Below, one piece after another: positions 1-10,713 of a DNA stretch of 64,000 nucleotides. The stretch is from Archaeoglobus sulfaticallidus PM70-1. Its GTDB lineage: Archaea > Halobacteriota > Archaeoglobi > Archaeoglobales > Archaeoglobaceae. Every line of letters begins with the position of its first letter. Position 1 is the first letter of the stretch. A program made the position numbers and the translations under genes. Location of the stretch: positions 186,001 to 250,000 of the forward strand of contig NC_021169.1 of the NCBI RefSeq assembly GCF_000385565.1. Direction: 5' to 3'. Below the pieces are notes generated by a model. It worked only from the letters and a program-made list of their open reading frames with translations, did not search any database and was not told where the DNA came from.

Positions 1-211
1 TCTCTATTTCCTTCTCGACTTTCTTTTCAATTTCCTTTACCCTCTTCTCAATCTCTTCAAGCGTAAGCTCCTCAACAATCTCATACTTTCCGGTGCTTAT
101 CCACATCAACTGGTCTTTCGTTGGTCTTTTGGCGAGAAACTTAGCTCCGGTTTTCTCATCTTCAAGGAGAATTACATTCTCTGATCCGTCTGGAAATCTG
201 ATCCTTTTCAT
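1..211 (-). CDS. hypothetical protein, truncated by window edge
   Basis: The reading frame runs leftward and its C-terminus lies outside the window. The visible 70 residues begin MKRIRFPDGSENVILLEDE and end in a charged stretch rich in Glu and Lys (residues about 50-70), which looks like the start of a coiled coil. I do not recognise the family. An in-frame ATG at 226 would add five residues. I prefer 211 because a TATA-like TAATTA lies about 27 nt upstream, fitting a leaderless mRNA. The inverted repeat at 239-256 lies just upstream and may regulate it. The gene is probably real, but its function is unknown. Confidence 0.6.
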   Translation of the reverse strand, partial: MKRIRFPDGSENVILLEDEKTGAKFLAKRPTKDQLMWISTGKYEIVEELTLEEIEKRVKEIEKKVEKEIE

Positions 212-238
212 TTGGACAAGAAACATCCATCAGATAAT

Positions 239-256
239 TAGCTTTTCGGTAAGCTA
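239..256. promoter_or_regulatory. short inverted repeat upstream of the truncated gene
   Basis: TAGCTT and AAGCTA form a perfect 6-bp inverted repeat separated by TTCGGT. It lies next to the presumed TATA element of the leftward gene starting at 211 and about 130 bp upstream of the rightward acetoacetate decarboxylase gene. It could be an operator or a hairpin; position is the only support. Confidence 0.25.
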
Positions 257-383
257 TAGTTTCCCGAAATTATTCACTTCATAAACACGAGACTCGATGA
301 GAAGAGATAACAATTATGTGGCTGAAAAACCAGTCTAAACTCAAAAGCCAAACCTTTAAATTTTTGCCAGCAACTGTAAAACC

Positions 384-1115
384 ATGCAGTGGACTTCACC
401 ACTCACAAAATTCGGAAGGTCTGCTCTTGTTCCAGAAGGGCCATGGAGCTATGCTTTCGACGCAATAGCCGTGCACGCTGTTGCTAATCCGGATAGGTTG
501 AAGAATATAACAGAGCTCAAGACTGATGGTGAGATGTGGATATACTTCGCAGACATAATTTCCCACAGTCCAAACTTTCCACAGCTAAACTATGAGACTC
601 CACAGTTAGTCCAGTACAAAGAGGTTGCCTTTTTCATCAAAATTGAATTTGAAGGAAAAAGTTATGCCTACTGCCCATTCATGTATGTTGATAACGATGT
701 TTCCCTGATGAGAGGGTACATAGTGGGATTTCCGAAGAAGATTGCGAGCATTGGGATAACAAGAGATCATCCGCTAATGAAACAGAAAATTTTCGGAGCG
801 AACGCTATGAGGGCAGGATACAGCCTGATCAGAGCAAAAGTAGAGGTGGAGGAAAAAGCTAAGAGTCTTCCCTTGGACAACTTTGGCACATGGATTCTCA
901 GAAGATACATCGGGCTGATGGGAATTGACGAACTGATCGAGTTCGTGCCAGAGGTCGAGTATGAATATATCTATAGAGGAAAAGCAACGCTCGAAATCGG
1001 AGGAGGAATAAACGATGAGCTGGAGTTTTTCAAACCAGAGAAGATACTTGAGGGATACAGATATTCAGCCTTGCTGAAGGTCAAGGATATCAGAGTTCTG
1101 AAATCAGAAAAATGA
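384..1115 (+). CDS. acetoacetate decarboxylase family protein
   Basis: The 243-residue product fits the acetoacetate decarboxylase fold. Family enzymes form a Schiff base on a lysine; here the paired lysines occur in GFPKKIASI (about residues 114-122), matching the KK pair of clostridial Adc. The upstream YCPFMYVDND segment also fits the family. Many archaeal members are not proven acetoacetate decarboxylases and may act on other beta-keto acids or as Schiff-base aldolases, so the substrate is open. A TATA-like CTTTAAATT lies about 28 nt before the ATG, suggesting a leaderless mRNA. The 3' end overlaps the end of convergent polB by 12 nt. Confidence 0.75.
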   Translation: MQWTSPLTKFGRSALVPEGPWSYAFDAIAVHAVANPDRLKNITELKTDGEMWIYFADIISHSPNFPQLNYETPQLVQYKEVAFFIKIEFEGKSYAYCPFMYVDNDVSLMRGYIVGFPKKIASIGITRDHPLMKQKIFGANAMRAGYSLIRAKVEVEEKAKSLPLDNFGTWILRRYIGLMGIDELIEFVPEVEYEYIYRGKATLEIGGGINDELEFFKPEKILEGYRYSALLKVKDIRVLKSEK

Positions 1116-3434
1116 GTCGAGGGTTTTCTGCTCGGCCTCTCCCTTAACTACTCCATCGGTATATCCGAATCTCTCAAGAATTCTCATAACAGATGGCAGA
1201 ATTTGGTTCTCGATGTAGTATTCCTTGTCTATCCTGTAAACTCCACCATCACTGCCCCGGATTATCTCCCCATCAAAGCTCTCGATCAGATCGTAAGGAT
1301 ATGCTCTATCACCTATATTTCCTGCACCCCTAACGATAACATAGCCAACCTTGGATCCAACGCTGTAATGGATCCCCATCTTCTCAGCCCTCATCGCAGC
1401 CTTAACATGTGCCTGAACGCTCTCGTACCTCGATATCTTCCTCGTTATGCTCTTGTATATTACATACTCCTCTATCCCAAAGCTGCCGGAGTTTATCTTC
1501 TCAATCACACTCTTAACAGTCTTCAGAGCTTTCTCAGGATCTCTCTCTTTCAAAAGTATCTCGATAACCATTTTCTGAACCTTTTTAGCCAGTTCACACC
1601 AGTCTCCTCTCCTGACCTCCAGACCCTTTACAATTATCCTGCCATCCTCAGTATATCCAGCATACCTCTTCTTCTCAACGAAAAATATGGTCTTGTAATA
1701 CTCATCAACCTCGATCTGTATCGGCAGCTCTTCAGACAATTTCATTATCAGCCTTTTAACCTCTGCCCTCATCTCATCAATACTCAATCCATCTTTTTTG
1801 ACGAATATGGAGTCCGTATCTCCATAAAGCACCGTGAATCCCATGTTCCTTGCAATCTCCGCAGATTTTTTGATGAAGTGTCTGCCCCATGCTGTTGTAG
1901 CCTCTGCACACTCCCTGCAGTACCATCTCGCCATGTTCCATCCGGTATAACCATAGAAAGAGTTCGTCAGGACTTTAAGAGCCTGCTGTCTGATATCAAG
2001 CACCCTGTAGTCTGGAGAGTTGTAGTCAAGAGTTTTCATTATCTTCTTTATCTCTTTTCTCTTGCCGATGAGCATCTTCAGAATTCTCTTGAAGAAGCCA
2101 TCCGGAGACTTCAAAAATCTGTGTCCAACCTCCGGAGCAGTATGGCAATCACATGGACCCTTTGCAAGTGTATCGGGACTTATGTTAAAGGCTATCATTA
2201 TGGAGGGATACATGGATGCGAAGTCCAGACAGACAACATTCTCATGCAAGCCTCTCTCTGGCTCAAGCACGAAAGCCCCTTCATAGGGCTGTGAAATTTC
2301 CGCAGGATTCGGTGCTATCTCCCCGAGCTTGTAAGCCTCGTTCAGCAAGAGCCAGTCCACCTGCTTCCCCCTACCCATTCTCGTAACATCATCAAGCGGG
2401 ATTCTGATCATCTTGGATAGTTCGTAATACATCGGAAGCAGTTCCTCGGCTATGTAGTACGTATGCAGCACATCCTGCAAAGAGTAGTTCAGAACGTCCT
2501 TTCTCTTTCCTTCCTTCCATCTCTTAGCTATATCCTTCGCAGTAATATCTGCAATCTCTATTCTCTTCCCTAGAAATTCCGCAACATTCTCGAGTTTCTT
2601 GACTTTCACATCGATAGTTCGCAAAACGATGTCATACAAATCGACATTCAGCCTTCCTGCAATCTTTGGATTCCCTCTGAGGGTTAACTCACTTCCATCT
2701 CTGCCAAGGTCGAGCTTTATTCCAAGCTTAGTTGCTCTTTTTTTGAGATATGGAAGATCAAAGGAGTTCTGATTGTATCCAACAATTATATCAGGATCTA
2801 TTTCTTTAACAACCTGAACGAACCTTTTGATTACTTCCCTCTCATTGTCCCCATTAATTATCTCCTCGTAATCTCCGGATTTTACCCCTATGACGATTAT
2901 GGGATCCCTTTCAGGATCCGGCATTCCAAAGCTGGAGAGCATCTCGCAATCAAAAGCCATTATCTTTAGATCCGGATATCCATTCTCCCTCACCCTCTCG
3001 ACACTCTCCACCTCAAACTCCCTGAAGTTTTTACCAACTAGCTTACCGGACAAAGCTATACCATCAAAACAGGCCAGATCCTTGTCTATCAGATATCTGT
3101 ATACAAAGGGTATGTCCGCTTCTCTAACATCAGCGAATTTCGAAATGCTCTCCCTGAGCTTAGGAACATGCTGAGGGTGTTTTGCAAAAACCTTGAAAAC
3201 ATCCTTTTCCTTACCTAAAATCTTTCTCTTTACTCTCTCAATTCGCTCAACAGCTATCGTCTTTTTTCCGTCCTCAACCTTAACATACGGCTCATAGTCA
3301 GATATAACATAGAAATATGGTTCAAATGTGCGATCGTACGCGACAAAAACGCCATCGCTATCCTTACACCACATTCTGACTACAGCCTTCTCGTTTTTGG
3401 TTATGTAATCTATGTCGATCAGCCAAGCTTTCAT
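1104..3434 (-). CDS. polB: family B DNA polymerase with PIP-box tail
   Basis: This is a replicative archaeal family B polymerase of 776 residues from the start used here. The 3'-5' exonuclease motifs are FDCEM (D162/E164), YNQNSFD (220-226) and YSLQD (317-321). Polymerase motifs are DFASMYPSI (D404), KVLTNSFYG (motif B) and YGDTDS (537-542, motif C). The last eight residues, QKTLDSFF, form a PCNA-interacting PIP box. An upstream in-frame ATG at 3446 would add four residues, but the TATA-like element TATAAA (3459-3464) lies about 27 nt from 3434 and only 15 from 3446. Its 3' end overlaps the convergent decarboxylase-family gene. Confidence 0.95.
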   Translation of the reverse strand: MKAWLIDIDYITKNEKAVVRMWCKDSDGVFVAYDRTFEPYFYVISDYEPYVKVEDGKKTIAVERIERVKRKILGKEKDVFKVFAKHPQHVPKLRESISKFADVREADIPFVYRYLIDKDLACFDGIALSGKLVGKNFREFEVESVERVRENGYPDLKIMAFDCEMLSSFGMPDPERDPIIVIGVKSGDYEEIINGDNEREVIKRFVQVVKEIDPDIIVGYNQNSFDLPYLKKRATKLGIKLDLGRDGSELTLRGNPKIAGRLNVDLYDIVLRTIDVKVKKLENVAEFLGKRIEIADITAKDIAKRWKEGKRKDVLNYSLQDVLHTYYIAEELLPMYYELSKMIRIPLDDVTRMGRGKQVDWLLLNEAYKLGEIAPNPAEISQPYEGAFVLEPERGLHENVVCLDFASMYPSIMIAFNISPDTLAKGPCDCHTAPEVGHRFLKSPDGFFKRILKMLIGKRKEIKKIMKTLDYNSPDYRVLDIRQQALKVLTNSFYGYTGWNMARWYCRECAEATTAWGRHFIKKSAEIARNMGFTVLYGDTDSIFVKKDGLSIDEMRAEVKRLIMKLSEELPIQIEVDEYYKTIFFVEKKRYAGYTEDGRIIVKGLEVRRGDWCELAKKVQKMVIEILLKERDPEKALKTVKSVIEKINSGSFGIEEYVIYKSITRKISRYESVQAHVKAAMRAEKMGIHYSVGSKVGYVIVRGAGNIGDRAYPYDLIESFDGEIIRGSDGGVYRIDKEYYIENQILPSVMRILERFGYTDGVVKGEAEQKTLDSFF

Positions 3435-3502
3435 TTTTACATCCATGGCTTTCTAACTATTTATACTTTGATGACCGAATTTTAACGATTTTGAAAAAAC
3501 CA

Positions 3503-3546
3503 AGAAAAGTTTATATACCATAAGGTCGGACTTTTAATTGAGGTGG
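3503..3546 (+). promoter_or_regulatory. promoter and ribosome binding site of the sulfur operon
   Basis: An A-rich BRE-like stretch runs into TTTATATA (3510-3517). A strong GAGGTGG Shine-Dalgarno sequence (about 3540-3546) precedes the ATG at 3552. This unusually clear combination argues that the DsrE-like gene heads a leadered operon. Confidence 0.6.
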
Positions 3547-3551
3547 TAAGA

Positions 3552-3941
3552 ATGGGAAAACTTGCGATAGTTCTTGCAAGTGGTGAGCTTGAGAAGCTTC
3601 AGGCTGCGAGCATAATCGGTAGTGTAGCCGCAACGCTTGGCACTGAGGTGCTCGTTTTCGCAACGATGGATGGATTAATGGCTTTTAAGAAAGATGTGGT
3701 AGAAAAGAAGGCCTGGAAGGCTGGTGAACTTGGTAAGGGAATGCTACAGGCTAATGCACCGCTTTTCATAGACACATTCAAACAGGCGAAAGAAACTGGG
3801 AATTTAAAGCTCTATGCCTGCGGAATGGTCATGGACATGCTCGGTTTGAGCATGGATGAATTTGTGGATGTCTTCGATGACAAGCTCGGGGTTACAGCAT
3901 TTCTCGGCATGACTGAAGGTGCTCAGGTTCTCTTCATATGA
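3552..3941 (+). CDS. DsrE/DsrF-like sulfur-relay protein
   Basis: The 129-residue product has the DsrE-like fold pattern: an N-terminal beta strand (KLAIVLASG) followed by helices, and a conserved cysteine at position 90 in LKLYACGMVMDMLG. Family members carry or pass sulfane sulfur, usually with TusA-type partners. The ATG at 3552 is preferred over a GTG at 3543 because GAGGTGG lies at the right distance. It is the first gene of the operon followed by tusA-like, SQR-like and DUF1641-like genes, which strongly implies a sulfur role. The exact substrate is unknown; this is not one of the DsrEFH trimer subunits by context, since no dsr genes lie nearby. Confidence 0.8.
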   Translation: MGKLAIVLASGELEKLQAASIIGSVAATLGTEVLVFATMDGLMAFKKDVVEKKAWKAGELGKGMLQANAPLFIDTFKQAKETGNLKLYACGMVMDMLGLSMDEFVDVFDDKLGVTAFLGMTEGAQVLFI

Positions 3942-3951
3942 GGTGGTCGAG

Positions 3952-4179
3952 ATGTCAAGGATAGTTGTAGATGCCAGAGGAAGCTTCTGCCCGGGACCAT
4001 TGATGGAACTGGTTAAAACAATAAAAGACGCAGAGGTTGGAACAGAGATAGAAGTCCTGTCCAGCGATGAAAGTTCCGCAAAAGACATTCCCGAGTGGGT
4101 AAAGAAGGCTGGACATGAGCTTGTTGGAGTTGAAAAGAAGGGAGATTACTGGAGTATCGTTGTCAAGAAGCTGAAATAA
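3952..4179 (+). CDS. TusA-like sulfur carrier protein
   Basis: The 75-residue protein has the TusA/SirA hallmark: DARGSFCPGPLMEL places the sulfur-carrying Cys13 in a CPxP motif. TusA proteins accept persulfide sulfur and hand it to tRNA thiolation, molybdenum enzymes or sulfur oxidation/reduction enzymes. The start at 3952 follows AGGTGG, 10 nt after the DsrE-like stop; a GTG at 3919 would extend it into the upstream gene and is unlikely. Its pairing with DsrE-like and SQR-like genes supports persulfide transfer from sulfide oxidation or polysulfide handling. Confidence 0.88.
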   Translation: MSRIVVDARGSFCPGPLMELVKTIKDAEVGTEIEVLSSDESSAKDIPEWVKKAGHELVGVEKKGDYWSIVVKKLK

Positions 4180-4195
4180 TTTATTTTTTATTTTA
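4180..4195 (+). terminator. T-rich stretch after the TusA gene
   Basis: A run close to TTTATTTTTTATTTTA follows the TusA stop and precedes the SQR-like ribosome binding site. Archaeal transcription often stops at such T-runs, so this may partly uncouple the first two genes from the last two. It could also simply be an AT-rich spacer. Confidence 0.3.
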
Positions 4196-4206
4196 GAGGT
4201 GATTTT

Positions 4207-5346
4207 ATGAAAAATATCGTTATAATTGGTGGAGGAGTTGGGGGAACTCTGGTATCAAATTACCTCTCACACAAGCTTAAAGAGGAAATTAGAGAAGGTA
4301 AGACAAAAATCACGCTCATCTCTGATAGAGATAAACAGCTTTACGAGCCCGGATTGCTTTACATGATCTTCAACAGGATGGAGGAAGGTGAGCTTTTCAA
4401 AGAGCTCACATACCTTCTGGATCCAATGATAGACCTCAAGATAGAGAGGGCAACCAAAATAGTTGCTGATGAAAACTATGTTGAAACCGAAAAGGGTAGA
4501 TACGATTACGATTACCTCGTTATAGCCACTGGATCGAGAATTGTTCCGGAAGAGGTTCCAGGGCTTGTAGAGGGTGGCCACTGGTTTTACAATGTCGAGG
4601 GTGCGAGAAGGTTAAGAGATGAGCTTGCCAGGTTCAAAGGTGGAAAAATCGTTGTCAGCATAATGGGCATCCCGCACAAGTGCCCGGTAGCTCCAATCGA
4701 AGTTACCTTCATGCTGCATGACTTCTTCAAGCTGCACAGACTGAGAGATAAGGTTGAAATCCTGTACACATACCCCATAAACAGGGTTTTCACGCTTGAG
4801 AATGTTACTGAAGTTGTTGTGGAGTACTTCAACGAGAGGGGAATCAAGTACAAGACATTCTTCAACCCGATAGAGGTTGATGCCAAGAACAAGAAGATAA
4901 TAACGCTCGAGGGGGAGGAGGAGCCATACGATCTGCTGATAGCAATACCACCCCACAAAGGCTCACAGCTGATAATCGATTCTGGCCTGGGAGATAGAGA
5001 CGGATGGGTTCCAACAGACAGATATACTCTGAAAGTAGAGGGATACGACAACATCTACGCTGTTGGAGATGCTACGAACCTGCCAGTAAGCAAAGCTGGA
5101 AGTGTTGCTCACTTTGAGGCAGAGGTTATTTCCGAGAACATTGCTGCACAGATTAAGGGGTTGCCCCCAACTGCGAGGTATTTTGGAAAGGCTATGTGCT
5201 TCATCGAGATGGGTTTCGACCTCGGCACATACATCTGGTTTGACTACGAAACCCCACCAAAACTTGTGAAGCCAAATAAATTCATTCACTGGAGCAAGAT
5301 CGCTTACAACAGGCTCTACTGGCTGACGGCGAGAGGTGTGCTGTAA
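4207..5346 (+). CDS. sulfide:quinone oxidoreductase-like FAD enzyme
   Basis: This 379-residue flavoprotein has an N-terminal FAD Rossmann motif (VIIGGGVGGT, 5-14), an ATG motif (VIATGS, 105-110) and a C-terminal FAD site (YAVGDATNLPVSKAG, 284-298) typical of the SQR family. Two redox cysteines are visible, C159 in HKCPVAP and C331 in AMCFIEMG, matching the two conserved SQR cysteines. No third cysteine appears near residues 120-130, where several characterised SQRs have one. SQRs oxidise sulfide at the membrane and reduce quinone; the reverse or polysulfide-related reactions are possible. AGAGGTGA precedes the ATG. Neighbouring sulfur-carrier genes support the role. Confidence 0.85.
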   Translation: MKNIVIIGGGVGGTLVSNYLSHKLKEEIREGKTKITLISDRDKQLYEPGLLYMIFNRMEEGELFKELTYLLDPMIDLKIERATKIVADENYVETEKGRYDYDYLVIATGSRIVPEEVPGLVEGGHWFYNVEGARRLRDELARFKGGKIVVSIMGIPHKCPVAPIEVTFMLHDFFKLHRLRDKVEILYTYPINRVFTLENVTEVVVEYFNERGIKYKTFFNPIEVDAKNKKIITLEGEEEPYDLLIAIPPHKGSQLIIDSGLGDRDGWVPTDRYTLKVEGYDNIYAVGDATNLPVSKAGSVAHFEAEVISENIAAQIKGLPPTARYFGKAMCFIEMGFDLGTYIWFDYETPPKLVKPNKFIHWSKIAYNRLYWLTARGVL

Positions 5347-5366
5347 ACAATAAGGAGGTATTAATT

Positions 5367-5834
5367 ATGGAGTTGACTGAAGAGGAAATTAAGAAGTTGA
5401 AGGAGCTTGCAAATAACGCGGATGCTTTAATTTCGCTATCAAGTGGTTTAGGAGAGATTCTGAAGAATCTTGCTGAGAATAAAGACGACATAAATGGAGT
5501 TATAGATAAACTTGTTTGGCTCGAGAAAAGTGGCAACCTTGAAAGCATACTTGGATTTGCCGCGCTGATAAAGATATTTCAGGATACGCTGTCTGACGAG
5601 GTTGTAGCCAAGAATGCAGAGATGATTTCAAATATAGGGCTTATAGCTTCAAAGTTCAGCAGTGATAACTCATTAAAGCTGTTCAACGCCATAGGAGATG
5701 CTATATGCAGATGTTCTGGAGAAGCTGAACCCGTTGGACTGTTCGGATTGCTTAAAGCCCTCAGAGAGCCAGAAGTTCAGAAAGCCCTTGGAATGCTCGT
5801 GAAAATCGCGAGAGAGATGGGCAAGAATATTTGA
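5367..5834 (+). CDS. DUF1641 family protein
   Basis: The 155-residue, mostly helical and probably soluble protein resembles DUF1641, a family of unknown function often found beside SQR-like, DsrE-like and TusA-like genes. The N-terminus is Glu/Lys rich and the middle repeats helical segments with small residues; two cysteines occur in ICRCSG. AAGGAGG precedes the ATG and the gap after the SQR-like gene is 20 bp, so it is the last operon member. A helper or regulatory subunit for the SQR-like enzyme is plausible, but no function is established. Confidence 0.75.
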   Translation: MELTEEEIKKLKELANNADALISLSSGLGEILKNLAENKDDINGVIDKLVWLEKSGNLESILGFAALIKIFQDTLSDEVVAKNAEMISNIGLIASKFSSDNSLKLFNAIGDAICRCSGEAEPVGLFGLLKALREPEVQKALGMLVKIAREMGKNI

Positions 5835-5845
5835 AGTAATCATTT

Positions 5846-5864
5846 ATTCATTTATTTTTTATTT
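5846..5864 (+). terminator. T-rich terminator of the sulfur operon
   Basis: A stretch reading approximately TTTATTCATTTATTTTTTA follows the DUF1641-like stop. It has no stem-loop and fits the T-run termination common in archaea. It separates the sulfur operon from ftr. Confidence 0.35.
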
Positions 5865-5933
5865 CGCTTGATTATAGCTAAACAAACTCGAAAACACAGA
5901 TATGTTTTTATTTCTGAAAATTCTATCACAACC

Positions 5934-6842
5934 ATGGCATTAGAACTGAATGGTGTTCCAGTAGATGATACCTACTGCGAGGCGTTTGATGGAATATATT
6001 CGAGGTTTATAATAACTGCAAAGCACAGATGGCTTTTGAAAAGTGCTGCTTATGGGGCCACTGCCCTGCCTTCGACTGTTTTTGGGGAGTCTGAAGGTGG
6101 AATAGACAGATGGCTTTCCCCATCTGAGACACCGGATGGCAGACATGGAGCTATCGCTCAGGTATGGGTTCAGAAAAGCAAGAAGTTCATGGATGTTCTG
6201 ACAAGAGAGATGAGCAAGAGAATCCGTCAGGGAGTGCTTGTGGTCCCAACAACGAGAGTGTTCAACGCTACCGATAGCGAGACCAAGTTCGATGCAGAGC
6301 TGAATATTGGAAGATGTGGAGATGGTTATGAGTGGGAAGAGGAAATGTGGGGGAGGAAGGTTATCAGGGTGCCAATAATGTTCGGAGAGTTCATAATCGA
6401 GAGATACATCGGATATGCTGAGGGTGTAGCCGGAGGAAACATCTGGTACTTCTGCGATTCAGAAGAATCTGCCCTTGAGGCTGGAGAACTTGCTGTTGAG
6501 GCTTTGAAGGAGATAGATGGAGTTATAACCTCCTTTGGCATATGCTCAGCCGGATCCAAACCTGAGACAAAGTATCCAGAAATAGGCCCCACAACGAACC
6601 ACTACTTCTGTCCAACACTCAAAAACAAGATACCCGACTCAAAGGTTCCGGATGGTGTTAAATCAATTCCAGAAATAGTCATAAACGGAATAAATCTGGA
6701 TGTTCTGAAAAAGGCAATGTATGTGTGCATGGAGGTTGCATCGAAAGTTGATGGAGTGCTCAGGATATCCAGCGGGAACTATGACGGAAAGCTGGGTCAG
6801 CACAAGATATACCTGAGAGACATTATCGAGGAGTACTCCTAA
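5934..6842 (+). CDS. ftr: formylmethanofuran:tetrahydromethanopterin formyltransferase
   Basis: The 302-residue protein is Ftr, which moves the formyl group between methanofuran and tetrahydromethanopterin in the C1 branch shared by methanogens and Archaeoglobales. The N-terminus ELNGVPVDDTYCEAFDG and the internal FGICSAGSKPETKYP are characteristic, and the length matches known enzymes of about 297-302 residues. The ATG at 5934 is chosen because a longer frame back to 5868 adds residues absent from the family. In sulfate- or iron-reducing relatives this step works in the oxidative direction toward CO2. It stands alone between unrelated genes. Confidence 0.95.
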   Translation: MALELNGVPVDDTYCEAFDGIYSRFIITAKHRWLLKSAAYGATALPSTVFGESEGGIDRWLSPSETPDGRHGAIAQVWVQKSKKFMDVLTREMSKRIRQGVLVVPTTRVFNATDSETKFDAELNIGRCGDGYEWEEEMWGRKVIRVPIMFGEFIIERYIGYAEGVAGGNIWYFCDSEESALEAGELAVEALKEIDGVITSFGICSAGSKPETKYPEIGPTTNHYFCPTLKNKIPDSKVPDGVKSIPEIVINGINLDVLKKAMYVCMEVASKVDGVLRISSGNYDGKLGQHKIYLRDIIEEYS

Positions 6843-6869
6843 ATTTTTTATTTATTCTTGACTTTTGCT

Positions 6870-9504
<2,635 letters not shown>

Positions 9505-9607
9505 GTTCATACCTCCGCGCTGATAATTTTATTCTATAAATCTGATAAGAATTTCCCATAAATTTAAAATCCGAAAGAGATATATCAAGGTTTCGTTGCT
9601 TTGATTT
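9505..9607. promoter_or_regulatory. divergent promoter region between tes-like gene and carS
   Basis: The 103-bp spacer holds two promoters. Rightward, GATATATC (about 9579-9586) is some 25 nt before the carS ATG, suggesting a leaderless mRNA. Leftward, a GATTTATAG-like TATA near 9536-9543 and GGAGGT next to the start suggest a short leader. Shared regulation of two ether-lipid genes is possible. Confidence 0.45.
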
Positions 9608-10159
9608 ATGCTTAATATAATCGCCCTGATCATCAAAACAATCTGGCTGCTCATTCCCGCTTACACACCAAACAATTTCGCGGTCGTTTTTGGTGGAGGC
9701 ATGCCTATAGATTTCAGAAAAAAATTCATAGATGGCAAGAGAATCCTCGGTGATGGAAAAACTATACGGGGATTCGTATTCGGGGTTATGGGCGGTATCC
9801 TGTGTGGGATGATTCAATACAAGATTGAGCCAATCTTCAATTTGAATTTGTTCTCATCTCTCAGCATTTTCGATGCTTTCTGCTTAATCTTTGCACTCTC
9901 TTTTGGCTCTTTAAGCGGAGATGTTTTCGGGAGCTTCATAAAGAGGAGGGCTGGAATAGAACGGGGAGGTGTTTTTCCGGTATTCGATCAGCTAACCTTC
10001 CTTGCTGTATCGCTCTTATTCGCTTATCTCATCTCCCCACACTTCAGCAGTCTGTTTACAAGAGAGGTGATAGTCACGGGACTTATTGTCACACCAGTAC
10101 TTCACCTGATCGCAAACATTATAGCTTTCAAGCTCGGGCTCAAGAATGTGCCATGGTGA
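9608..10159 (+). CDS. carS: CDP-archaeol synthase
   Basis: The 183-residue integral membrane protein transfers CMP from CTP to unsaturated archaetidic acid, giving CDP-archaeol, the precursor of polar head groups. Diagnostic segments are PAYTPNNFAVVFGGG near residues 17-31, DGKRILGDGKTIRGF (about 42-56) and RRAGIERGGVFPVFDQLTF. Several hydrophobic segments fit the known fold. It overlaps the next gene pyrE by 7 nt if pyrE starts at 10153. The neighbouring Tes-like and (3 kb away) archaetidylserine decarboxylase genes make this a lipid-rich region. Confidence 0.94.
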   Translation: MLNIIALIIKTIWLLIPAYTPNNFAVVFGGGMPIDFRKKFIDGKRILGDGKTIRGFVFGVMGGILCGMIQYKIEPIFNLNLFSSLSIFDAFCLIFALSFGSLSGDVFGSFIKRRAGIERGGVFPVFDQLTFLAVSLLFAYLISPHFSSLFTREVIVTGLIVTPVLHLIANIIAFKLGLKNVPW

Positions 10160-10710
10160 GAAAAATGGATGAGCTGAAGCGTGAGATCGTGAAAAAGCTC
10201 ATAGAAAATGGATCGCTCAAATTTGGTGAGTTCGTTCTCTCATCCGGAAAAAAGAGCAGCTACTATGTTGATGTCAAAAAGAGCCTGACAGATCCGGACT
10301 TCCTAACCCTGATATCGAAAACCATGCTCAGGCTTGCTGAAGATTGCAGACTGAATTTCGACAAGATCGCATGTATAGAGCTTGGCGGCGTCCCATTAGC
10401 AGTTGCACTCTCAATCACATCAAACAAACCATACATAATCTTCAGGAAAAAGAAGAAGGAGTATGGGGTCACTTCTGACCTTATAGGGGAAATAAATGGA
10501 GAGAGGTTTGTTGTGGTTGAGGATGTAACAACAACTGGCTCATCCGCATTATCTGTTGTCGAGAGAGTTATGGAGAGAGGAGGTAAAGTATTAGGAGTGC
10601 TGGTTGTTGTTGACAGAGAAGAGGGTGCTGAAGATGTCTTCAAAGAAAAGGGGATAGGGTTCATTCCATGCCTGAAAGCCAGCGAGCTTATGAAGTACTC
10701 TAAAGCATAA
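10153..10710 (+). CDS. pyrE: orotate phosphoribosyltransferase
   Basis: The 185-residue enzyme converts orotate and PRPP to OMP in UMP synthesis. The PRPP-binding signature is VVVEDVTTTGSSALS, and the N-terminal FGEFVLSSGKKSSYYVD fits the family. Starts at 10153 (overlapping carS) or 10165 (MDELKREI) are both possible; the second avoids the overlap. Coupling to carS is likely, perhaps because both draw on pyrimidine nucleotides, although this is inference. Confidence 0.93.
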   Translation: MVRKMDELKREIVKKLIENGSLKFGEFVLSSGKKSSYYVDVKKSLTDPDFLTLISKTMLRLAEDCRLNFDKIACIELGGVPLAVALSITSNKPYIIFRKKKKEYGVTSDLIGEINGERFVVVEDVTTTGSSALSVVERVMERGGKVLGVLVVVDREEGAEDVFKEKGIGFIPCLKASELMKYSKA

Positions 10711-10713
10711 ACA

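Noticed and set aside
211-383. Possible C/D-type motif CGATGAG...CTGA upstream of the decarboxylase-family gene
   Set aside because: Only one imperfect C box and one D box are present; the second pair and a terminal stem are missing.
1203-2294. Long rightward open frame of 363 codons inside polB
   Set aside because: It is antisense to a gene with all polymerase motifs, and its translation resembles no protein; polB codon bias explains it.
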